From contig NZ_JAFLRF010000027.1 of the NCBI RefSeq assembly GCF_017315705.1, forward strand, positions 1 to 40,452: DNA of 40,452 bases. The letters are read 5' to 3'. Position 1 is the stretch's first letter; each line of letters opens with the position of its first letter. Below, one piece after another: positions 34,147 through 40,452 of this stretch. The translations under genes were made by a program, and so were the position numbers. The notes under the pieces are model-generated. The model was not told the DNA's origin and did no database searches. It was given only the letters and a program-made list of their open reading frames with translations. This DNA is from Trinickia mobilis. Its GTDB lineage: Bacteria; Pseudomonadota; Gammaproteobacteria; Burkholderiales; Burkholderiaceae.

Positions 34147-34410
34147 TTAGTCAGTGATGCCAGCAAAGGTGATTTCGCGCCGCATGCGGAACCTCCGCGC
34201 GTCAGCCGCCGGCGGAAACACACGCCAGCAACCATCGTCGTGCCGAAAGAAGAACAATGCGCGAGACCCGGCCGGCTGCCGGGTCTCAATGCATACGTAG
34301 CGTCCTCCGCCCAAGTGGGTGCGGCCGAATGCGGTCACGTGCACTTGTGTTGTAGGGGTGAGCCATTTTTCCACTTGGTACCGTAGGGACTGCACCTTCG
34401 TGTTGTTCAT
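34147..34410 (-). CDS. Small hypothetical protein
   Basis: This 87-residue basic, soluble protein has aromatic-rich strands (VHVTAFGRTHLGGGRYVCIE; ALFFFRHDDGCWRVFPP). Start ATG at 34410 follows GGGGGAGCAG. The open frame extends upstream, but without a better site. A 10-bp perfect hairpin (34263-34287) lies within the coding sequence. Function not recognised. Confidence 0.6.
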   Translation of the reverse strand: MNNTKVQSLRYQVEKWLTPTTQVHVTAFGRTHLGGGRYVCIETRQPAGSRALFFFRHDDGCWRVFPPAADARRFRMRREITFAGITD

Positions 34411-34835
34411 CTGCTCCCCCTCGGACCGATTCTTGTTCGCAGCCAATTCGCCGGATATGGCACAAGCGCCACGCACGCAGCAGCCGCGTTCGATGCTCGA
34501 CCCCATTTTCCCGCGCTGCATTGATGGCTTCACAAACTACTTCAACTCTAGCGCCAGAACGCAGCAACGGCGCACGCTTAGGCAAAATAGAAACAGAAAA
34601 AGTTTAGTGCGGAAAGTGCGGTTTGGCGGGTCTGAGTGGCGATAGTTGGTGCGCCGCACCACACAACCTGGGCGATGGGCGGCGAACCTAGTTCGTTCCC
34701 CCGCCGGCGGCCATTAGGCGAAGAAAGTTTCTCTGCCGGTCCTGCTATGCAGGATGGCTTTCGGTGCTGGATGTGAAGCCGTTGAAAGAGTATCTTGTCT
34801 TTTACTCTCCGCCATTGACCGGCTTGGAGGTTACC
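34411..34835. other. Stretch without a supported gene
   Basis: It must contain the promoters of the leftward small gene and the rightward 38-residue peptide gene. No consensus promoter or repeat was identified. Confidence 0.45.
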
Positions 34836-34952
34836 GTGAAGAAGTTCCTTTGCTTGCTTGTTGTCGCGTGCGCGACGCTGGCTATCAGCGCGCCGACCAG
34901 TTATGGCTGTGACGAAGGTAGTTACAGCAACCAGAGTGGTACCGGAAAATAG
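34836..34952 (+). CDS. 38-residue exported peptide
   Basis: GTG at 34836 is preceded by GGAGGTTACC, a strong site. The product is a signal peptide (KK, hydrophobic core, YG-C region near residue 24) followed by only about 14 hydrophilic residues. A Cys after SYG might suit lipidation but the lipobox is poor. A tiny secreted or lipoprotein peptide is plausible. It could also be the surviving 5' end of a longer gene. Confidence 0.5.
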   Translation: MKKFLCLLVVACATLAISAPTSYGCDEGSYSNQSGTGK

Positions 34953-35792
34953 CCACATCCAAGTCTCCCCTGGTGCTTCGTGCGCCGGACACGCCTTTTC
35001 ACATGCTCACGCGCGGGTGGCGTCCGAGTTGCCGCGATGCTAAACGCGCAGACGCCGTCGGCGCTCGAATCGATTGAACTTGCGGTAGCACGCGACGCTG
35101 AGACGTATCGGAACGATGTCGGAGAACTACGGATTCCCATGCCCTGCGTGTTGGCTCGCGCGTCGAAGCCTTAAGAAGCAATGGCGGTACGATTGGCGGT
35201 CGCGTCGGCAACGATGACCAGGTGATGAAGCGCGTCGTCGGGAAATCACCGTGTCGGCGTCTGCAGGCGTATTGGTCTCATCGCGATTGTCTCCCCAGCT
35301 TCCGCAGCGTTGGGCTGCGCGATGGTGCTCTCCGGGCGTCGACAGATGTAAGGGCTGCAAAACCACGAAGATTCGATTACAGGACGGTGGTGGTTGGGAA
35401 ACCAATTGAATCGGCCTATCACGGCGTGAAGAAGCGTTTTTCTTCGCAGCGACCCGCTGGATTCGTCTGCGTCTCTCATTGCGATGACGCTTTCGCTCGA
35501 CGGTCATCATCGCGATGTGTGACGAAGTCGTGGAACAGTACGCCCCTCTGTTTCCCGACAAGTCCGTATTCTCACAGTGGAACTTCCTCGACCCGTTGGC
35601 GACAAAAGCGGGTAACGGCAAACAGGAGCGGACCTTCGAGCAAGTGTTCCGACAAACTCGTCGTCGGATGACGAGTTTCGACGCACTCCAGCTCACACGC
35701 GAACGACCTGCGAGCACTAGCTTTCGACCGCAGGCATCAGCTTCCGTGCCGCGTAAAACATTCGTAGCTTGAAACACATACGCTTGGTCGAG
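34953..35792. other. Long remnant-rich stretch
   Basis: No intact gene. It contains the degraded copy (35131-35182) of the element at 31419-31474. Long overlapping frames on both strands lack ribosome sites and domain patterns. Confidence 0.45.
35131..35182 (-). repeat. Degraded copy of the 31.4-kb remnant
   Basis: Read leftward, GGCTTCGACGCGC and GGCATG blocks align with 31419-31474 at roughly 75% identity. A TAA replaces the Leu-Tyr codons, so this copy is broken. Confidence 0.5.
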
Positions 35793-36083
35793 ATGGAGTC
35801 ACGCGGAGCATTGCACGCCATGAATCGTCGTCAGAAGTTAGATGCACATCTGCAGGGCAGTCACAATAACAACGGCTCCAGGCGAGCCTTCGCAGCACGC
35901 CTTGACATGACTATCAAGCGCGCAAAGGTCACTTCCAGTCGGGTGGCCAAGTCGCTCGGCGAACCGGAAGGTGACGTGACTCTTTGGCGCGCCGGAGTTA
36001 CCGTTCCGAAGAGTACGGATTGTGAGCGTCTTTCTGAACTTCTCGACGTGGACGTCGCGTGGCTATGCGCAGGTCAAGCGTAG
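35793..36083 (+). CDS. XRE-like helix-turn-helix protein
   Basis: A frame of 96 residues from ATG 35793 (87 from ATG 35820; neither has a strong site). The C-terminal half, VTSSRVAKSLGEPEGDVTLWRAGVTVPKS followed by LSELLDVDVAWLCAGQA, follows the lambda-repressor/XRE pattern (RxAKxLGxxxxxVxxWxxG...P...LxxLLxVxxxWLxxG). It is probably a small DNA-binding regulator. Its stop codon lies in the dispersed repeat shared with 7359-7434. Confidence 0.6.
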   Translation: MESRGALHAMNRRQKLDAHLQGSHNNNGSRRAFAARLDMTIKRAKVTSSRVAKSLGEPEGDVTLWRAGVTVPKSTDCERLSELLDVDVAWLCAGQA

Positions 36084-36151
36084 GCTACAGCGATGTCATC
36101 GCAGTTCTCATCGGACGCGAGCTCGCAAGTGGTTCGGGTTGTCGCGACTCA
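36074..36151. repeat. Dispersed repeat, copy 2
   Basis: Matches 7359-7434 over about 76 bp with roughly 85% identity. It begins inside the last codons of the XRE-like gene and runs past its stop. Confidence 0.7.
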
Positions 36152-36511
36152 TCGGGCGTCCGCTCGGGTCGCGTATCGGCCCCCTGCCTTGTAGTCACGT
36201 CGTGTGCGGGCGGGGGCGCTGCGTCCCGCGCTCGAACCCATATACCTTGAAGAAGGTGCATCCTCCAGTCGAGCCGCTCACTGTCTGAGGCGTGCCATTC
36301 CGATAACGAACGTACGCAGGGCACCAAAGTTGGCTTGACGTGGCGGCTTGTCCTGTGACTGCCAGAGCTTCTCGGTCACCCGAATTTCTTGACGCAACTT
36401 AGCGGCGACGTATGCTATAAGCCGCAAGCGGAAAAATGGCACATTGTAATGCCGCGAATTGGCAGGGGGCGACTGCCTGCGGGCACTAATTCCATTGGTA
36501 AGGGGACTGCA
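36152..36511. other. Stretch without a supported gene
   Basis: A minus-strand frame (36278-36544, 88 codons) has no ribosome site and no recognised family. Otherwise nothing is seen, except that the end provides the AAGGGGACTGCA site of the next gene. Confidence 0.45.
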
Positions 36512-36841
36512 ATGATTGAGGTCACCAATACGTACGACCTGCAACTGGGCGTGAATCTCGAGTCTTACGCTGAATGGGCGAGGAAGACAGCGGAAACGAT
36601 TCGGCAGCAGCCTGGTCTGCTCGAGCTTCGGGCGAACCGCAATTTGTTAGGAAGCCCGCAGATTCGAACGACCAGTTGCTGGAAGTCCATGTCTGACTGG
36701 GCAGCGTTCGCGGACGGACCATGGCACACCTTGGAGCAGGAACTGCGAACATTTGCGACCAATCTCAAGGTTGAAGTTTGGGGGCCGTCGCCGCTACTAC
36801 CGACGCCACTACGTCCGGACCATGGTGTGGTGTTGGACTGA
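36512..36841 (+). CDS. ABM-domain (antibiotic biosynthesis monooxygenase-like) protein
   Basis: This 109-residue protein has a ferredoxin-like-fold pattern typical of small ABM-domain proteins: YAEWARKTAETIRQQPGLLELRANR, then TTSCWKSMSDWAAFADGPWHTLEQEL. Such proteins act as dimeric monooxygenases, often on quinols or haem, or have no known role. The start ATG is preceded by AAGGGGACTGC. No partner genes are adjacent. Confidence 0.65.
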   Translation: MIEVTNTYDLQLGVNLESYAEWARKTAETIRQQPGLLELRANRNLLGSPQIRTTSCWKSMSDWAAFADGPWHTLEQELRTFATNLKVEVWGPSPLLPTPLRPDHGVVLD

Positions 36842-36930
36842 CTGCAATTCGAGAACGGTTTCTGCAGATATCGTTGCTGGTGCCATTAGGACATTGGCGA
36901 CTTGAGCCTGCCCGCTAGGTGTCGCGCCTG

Positions 36931-37011
36931 CTACAGGAGGGGCAAAAGGTGACCTTCGAGGTCAAGCGGGGACCAAAGGGCAAACAGACGGCAAACATCA
37001 TGCCGCTGTAA
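36931..37011 (+). pseudogene. 3' remnant of a cold-shock gene
   Basis: The last 26 codons of a csp gene remain ([17 protein letters not shown], then KQTANIMPL and a stop). They are nearly identical to the end of the intact protein at 7144-7347. A weak hairpin (37012-37027) and CTTT follow, as often behind csp genes. The first 40 codons are gone. Confidence 0.85.
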
Positions 37012-37068
37012 CCGGCCCGAACGCCGGCTTTCCCGTAGCCATTGGCACGCCCGCGCGGGCCAATGGCT
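37012..37068 (+). terminator. Two hairpins behind the csp remnant
   Basis: CCGGC (37012-37016)/GCCGG (37023-37027) is followed by CTTT. Then AGCCATTGGC (37037-37046)/GCCAATGGCT (37059-37068) forms a perfect 10-bp stem. The second has no proper T tract. They look like the original csp terminator region, kept after the gene was lost. Confidence 0.45.
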
Positions 37069-37315
37069 TCTCCATGCGCTGTCGCTGGCTGACAACTTCG
37101 CCGCCGAACGCTCGGCGCGGGGCGGGAGGCCACTTGCCTCTCATCGCCGGGCTGAAAAAGTGTTGACCAGGAGCGCGGGAAATTGCGGCAGCGAAAATCT
37201 ACGAGGGGGGCTGTACGCCGGGCAGGACGCAACCGCACGGCACGCACGCGCCGAGGAATGCCGTTGGCGGTGGCGCCTCACTGTCGACCGAAAGATGCAC
37301 GGCGCGTCCTCGGTA

Positions 37316-38014
37316 CTAGAACTTCTCTACCCATGGCCGTAATTCAACTTCCCAGGTCCAGGCGCTGCGATGCTGACGATGGGCGTGAAGGTATTCACGT
37401 GCTATGGCATCCGGGTCTAGCCACTTGTCCTCTGAGCCCGTATCGCCAGGCTGTGACCAACTGCTGGCGATGCCGCCGTCTATGACGAAGTGAGCAACAT
37501 GAACGTTACGAGGAGCGAGTTCCCTCGCAAGACACTGCGCCATACCCCTCAGTGCGAATTTGCCCATTGCGAACGGTGTCGAACCGGGAAGCCCCTTCAC
37601 GCTGGCAGTAGCGCTGGTGAGCAGGATGGTGCCGTGCCCGCGGGCGAGCATCCTGACGGCCGCTGCCTGCGCCACGAGGAATCCCCCGAAAGCAGTAACG
37701 CGCAGCGCAGACTCAAGTTGGTCTGCCTCGATGCTTTCAATCGGGGCACGGTAGCGCCCGCTCGCGTTGTACACGACGAGGTCTGGAACACCTAAGGTAC
37801 GTTCTACTTGGTCAAAAAGTGCAGCGACATCGGCGGGCTGACTCGCATCGCAGCGCACCGCGATGGCACGTGTCTCACGCGCGAGCTCGTCGAGCTTATC
37901 CGCGTTTCGTGCAGCCAGCGCGACTTGCATTCCTTCTTCAGCGAACAGTCGTGCCAAGGACGCACTCAATCCCTTCCCAGAACCAACGATTAAGGCTGTT
38001 TCAGTTTGGCTCAC
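37316..38014 (-). CDS. SDR-family protein lacking the catalytic tyrosine
   Basis: This 232-residue Rossmann-fold protein has a GTG start at 38014 behind GGAGGAGCC. The cofactor loop is IVGSGKGLSASL rather than TGxxxGxG, and VYNASG stands for NNAG. Ser is present (TSATAS), but the YxxxK motif reads FAMGK, with Phe for the catalytic Tyr. Such variants form a recognisable SDR subgroup that may bind nucleotides without classic dehydrogenase chemistry. It is transcribed leftward, with no operon partner. Confidence 0.8.
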   Translation of the reverse strand: MSQTETALIVGSGKGLSASLARLFAEEGMQVALAARNADKLDELARETRAIAVRCDASQPADVAALFDQVERTLGVPDLVVYNASGRYRAPIESIEADQLESALRVTAFGGFLVAQAAAVRMLARGHGTILLTSATASVKGLPGSTPFAMGKFALRGMAQCLARELAPRNVHVAHFVIDGGIASSWSQPGDTGSEDKWLDPDAIAREYLHAHRQHRSAWTWEVELRPWVEKF

Positions 38015-38690
38015 GGCTCCTCCACAATGGTATGGCCTTATTAGACTACTCCGAAAATGGAGGCGTGGCAGGCCGTGTATTCGAGCGACGAACTGGAATT
38101 TCTACAAAGCGACATCGCTGCTTGCCCAATAGTGTCGAGACGCTTACGTTGTCAACTGCATCTATGATTAGCGTTCCAACTTCTAACCGCGACGAGCGTT
38201 GACTTCGAGGTTGAAGTCGCCGTCGACCAGCGCTGGCTGCAAAGACGGGGCTGACCGTCCGGCTTGCAGCTACTGCGCATCGGCATCACGAAGCTAGCCT
38301 TGGAGATGAATTCGGGCGAGACGAAGGTCTCGCCCGTTGATGGCGACATTTACCGCAGTATGTAACGCGAGAACTCAGGCGGAGGTTGGCACGCCTGTGG
38401 CCTCGGTCGCGGCACCGGGCGCCGCCTTCTTTGCCGTCATTTTCTTGGTTGCAGCCTTTCTCCAGGGAGTGGGTTTTTGCGCCGTCCGGTTCGACCGCTC
38501 CACGCCCATTCTTCTGAAGCTGTTCGACAGTCCGCGAAGACTGTGACTATGGCTCAACGCTGCATGACAAGAGGAGCACAACCAGGTACGAGATAAGTCG
38601 GCGCGGCCCGCCATCTTGCATTGCAAGTGATGTTGCTGCGCGGTCCGGTCCTTTGCCTGACCGCGCTAGCCATTCTTCACAATCGAAGCG
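38015..38690. other. Stretch with a hairpin but no supported gene
   Basis: Contains a perfect 9-bp hairpin (38314-38335, loop GAAG) without a T tract. A minus-strand frame ending at 38375 has a Lys/Ala-rich histone-H1-like tail (ATKKMTAKKAAPG) but no credible start. Confidence 0.45.
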
Positions 38691-39011
38691 TCACGGCGCA
38701 CTCGCCGGTTTCTGACCGGTGGCCTTCTGCTGGGCCTTTTGCTGGGCATTCTGCAGATTCTGCGGATAGTCGATTTGGTTTCCCGCTGGGTTGTACCCGT
38801 TCTGTTCCAACGTCTTCAGCTCGGCGTTCTTCTTTGCGCGACGCGCCTTGCGCTCGGCCTTCTTCTGCGCTTTCAACTCCTGCTTTGACGTGGCTGCATC
38901 TGAAGCACCGGCGCCGGTCGTCGCCGCGTGAGCGGACAGTGCCGAGACCGAGAGGAGACTCGAAGCCATAATTGCCGAGACAGCAAAGACAGACAGTTGC
39001 TTGACCTTCAT
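38691..39011 (-). CDS. Exported basic coiled-coil protein
   Basis: This 106-residue protein has a signal peptide cleaved at SAHA-AT near residue 29. A Lys/Ala/Glu-rich helical segment (KQELKAQKKAERKARRAKK) and a Gln/Lys-rich tail follow. Start ATG follows CGGAGATACGC. It is highly charged and without cysteines, so probably a free periplasmic protein. Small proteins like this are common in Burkholderia. Function unknown. Confidence 0.7.
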   Translation of the reverse strand: MKVKQLSVFAVSAIMASSLLSVSALSAHAATTGAGASDAATSKQELKAQKKAERKARRAKKNAELKTLEQNGYNPAGNQIDYPQNLQNAQQKAQQKATGQKPASAP

Positions 39012-39542
39012 GCGTATCTCCGTATGGATGCGTTAGGCGACGTGAGAATGCTCACAGACCGTTTGGACTGGTTCCTGGGAAGAGCGTGTTTCTTCGAGTT
39101 GGAACGCCCGAACCGTAATCGATGGGACGCCGAAAGCGATACGGGGGTTAACCGCGAGGAAGTGAGACAGCATAACGCCGAAAGGCTTTTGCACGCTTGC
39201 TTTAAGGTGCATTTTCCCTGATTCCGCGAAAGAGATTCCCCTTTTTGCTCTTCGCCGGAGCGAATGGGGAATATACACTCCGGCAAAAATACACAGGAGC
39301 AGTTCAGGAGGCGCGCCTCACGGAAATTATCGCCTTCCGCATGAGCCACCCTCTTGTGCTTGCTTTGGCTTCCCACTTTCCGCCCGCTAGCGTTTGCGGG
39401 ACTCAACGTTGTCAGTCAAGTTGCTCAATGAGAAGGTGGGTGCTCGCCACGGCGACTTCAAGCGTCTTCGATTGAGCGAAAACATTGTGCGCACGCGAGA
39501 GCACGTCAATTACGTAGTATAACTACATTAATGGAGACAACG
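39012..39542. other. Intergenic stretch
   Basis: No gene supported. Just before the porin remnant lies GTAGTATAACTAC (39514-39526), a short palindrome that may belong to its former promoter or operator. Confidence 0.45.
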
Positions 39543-39756
39543 ATGAAGAAACTTCTGTCCGGCGTAGTCGCATTGTCGGCGACGGCTACCGCGAAGGCTC
39601 AAAGCAGCGTCACGTTATACGGCATCGTGGACAACGGTATCGTGTACGAGACGAATCTGCCGAAGGGACCCCGTCAACGGCAGCGCGTCCAGCACCAACC
39701 CCAACTATGGCACGAGCCAGTTCGGCGTCATTGCGGGGCTGGCGACGAGGTTCTAA
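39543..39756 (+). pseudogene. Gram-negative porin gene with large internal deletion
   Basis: ATG at 39543, preceded by GGAGACAACG, encodes a porin signal peptide (MKKLLSGVVALSATATAKAQ) and the first strand SSVTLYGIVDNGIVYETN. The sequence then jumps, with a frame change near 39662, to NGSASSTNPNYGTSQF and GVIAGLATRF, the C-terminal strand ending in the obligatory Phe plus TAA. About 300 codons between are missing. The two ends show what the gene was, but the product cannot form a barrel. Confidence 0.85.
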
Positions 39757-39856
39757 TGCTTTCCAGGGCCAGGAATTGCAGCGCTCTTTCGTGCCCCTCA
39801 GGTGGCGCAACCAACCTCAACCGAACTCGAAGGGAAAGCGCGTGTGAGCAGTCGAA

Positions 39857-40452
39857 TCAATCGCGGAAACGACTGGCAATGTAATCCGGAATATTTTCTG
39901 GCGTCACGACCATGACCGAAGACGATGGCGCGACGGACGATGCTGGCAAGAGCTTGTGGTAGTGCATGACGTGATGACACGCTGAGCGCATATCTTGTCG
40001 GAGGTCGTGGTGCAAGATTGCCTGTATCCGGCCTTCTCGTAGAAGCTGCACGTTATCCCGGTCCAGGTCGTGTCCGATAAAGACGAGAGGCGTTTTCTGG
40101 TGGGCCTCAAGTGCGCGGAGAATCGCGACGTTACCTCCGCCCATGGAGTACACCGCAGCGATGCCCGTGTCGTCGTTGAGAACGCTGCGGACCCGTTCTT
40201 CTGTTGGCAAATCGAGACCCTGTCCACCGCTCGCATCAATCAGTTTGAGTTGAGGGTGGTGTTTGCGCAATGCCCGACGAAAGCTTATCTCGCGCTCTTC
40301 CTCGCCCCGGAAGTGCTCGTCGCTCATCGTTATCAACACGTTTGCCGGCTTTGGTCCCAACCACAGGCCTAGAAGGTAAGCGGCCGTGGCGCCAGCGACA
40401 CGATTGTCGAGCCCTGCGTAGGCGATGCGGCCGGACAGCGGTATGTCGGTGA
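39857..40452 (-). CDS. LacI-family regulator, C-terminal part (5' end beyond the window)
   Basis: Reading leftward from the window edge, 198 codons encode the effector-binding core of a LacI/GalR or periplasmic-binding-like protein. IAYAGLDNRVAGATAAYLL, VLITMSDEH, YSMGGGNVAILRALE, PLVFIGHDLDRDN and HHDLRQDM are type-I periplasmic-binding landmarks. The DNA-binding N-terminus would lie past 40452. The stop is TGA at 39857. The sugar or other ligand is unknown. A signal-peptide-bearing sugar-binding protein is the alternative. Confidence 0.8.
   Translation of the reverse strand, partial: TDIPLSGRIAYAGLDNRVAGATAAYLLGLWLGPKPANVLITMSDEHFRGEEEREISFRRALRKHHPQLKLIDASGGQGLDLPTEERVRSVLNDDTGIAAVYSMGGGNVAILRALEAHQKTPLVFIGHDLDRDNVQLLREGRIQAILHHDLRQDMRSACHHVMHYHKLLPASSVAPSSSVMVVTPENIPDYIASRFRD

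Noticed and set aside
34263-34287. Perfect 10-bp hairpin as a terminator
   Set aside because: It lies inside a plausible coding sequence and has no T tract on either strand.
38314-38335. Perfect 9-bp hairpin (GGGCGAGAC/GTCTCGCCC) as a terminator
   Set aside because: No T tract on either side and no gene end nearby. It is noted only as a structure.
38375-38626. Minus-strand frame with histone-H1-like Lys/Ala tail
   Set aside because: Only the last 25 codons look protein-like, there is no credible start, and such low-complexity tails arise easily in GC-rich DNA.
1-40452. CRISPR arrays, rRNA, tRNA or a complete insertion sequence
   Set aside because: No regularly spaced repeats, no conserved rRNA or tRNA segments, and no transposase with flanking inverted repeats were seen on reading both strands.

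Overview
The window looks like part of a secondary replicon (chromid or large plasmid) of a Burkholderiaceae member, close to Burkholderia, Paraburkholderia or Caballeronia. Three things suggest this: the moderately high GC, the family mix (an H-NS-like protein ending in a short Trp-rich DNA-binding tail, a divergent Hfq paralogue, a phasin, Gram-negative porin remnants, small exported proteins) and the many LysR/AraC-regulated catabolic islands. The taxonomy is inferred from gene content only.

Region 1 (0.3-5.5 kb) is a catabolic island. An AraC-family regulator (+) converges on a leftward operon. That operon encodes an acetylacetone dioxygenase-like cupin (Dke1 family), a SnoaL-like protein, two related SDR dehydrogenases and glyoxalase I. 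A perfect 22-bp-spaced direct repeat upstream of the cupin looks like an AraC-type operator. Across the promoter lie broken copies of glyoxalase II and D-lactate dehydrogenase. Together these suggest beta-diketone cleavage to methylglyoxal, followed by the glyoxalase route to D-lactate and pyruvate, with the last two steps decayed locally.

Region 2 (5.6-10.6 kb) holds small housekeeping-type or orphan genes: an exported peptide, an N-truncated phasin, a DUF2442 protein, a cold-shock protein, an Hfq-like protein, a Uma2-family nuclease and an H-NS-like protein. It also contains a strong candidate small RNA at about 9159-9219, with a consensus-like promoter, CU-rich anti-Shine-Dalgarno motifs (one in a hairpin loop) and a Rho-independent terminator.

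Region 3 (10.65-29.06 kb) is a well-preserved cluster, all on the + strand, for quaternary ammonium or sulfonium osmolytes. It contains a ProVWX betaine importer, serine hydroxymethyltransferase, a DapA-family lyase, a PuuB-like FAD amine oxidase, a PuuC-like aldehyde dehydrogenase and a ProC-like reductase. Three regulators follow (two LysR, one GATase-AraC of the GbdR type), plus a cupin, an orphan LivK-type binding protein and a Rieske betaine demethylase with its reductase (GbcA/Stc2 and GbcB type). The last gene is an M24-fold protein whose metal-ligand spacing matches the DMSP lyase DddP.

Region 4 (29-40.45 kb) is a gene graveyard with a few intact genes. Remnants include a RhuM-like domain, a truncated DUF6471 protein, half a GGDEF cyclase, an IS66-like transposase tail, an ADP-ribosylglycohydrolase tail, the 3' end of a cold-shock gene and a porin fused end to end by internal deletion. 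Plausibly intact genes are several exported proteins, an XRE-like regulator, an ABM-domain protein, an SDR lacking the catalytic Tyr, and a LacI-family regulator cut by the window edge. Two pairs of dispersed repeats link this region to itself and to region 2.
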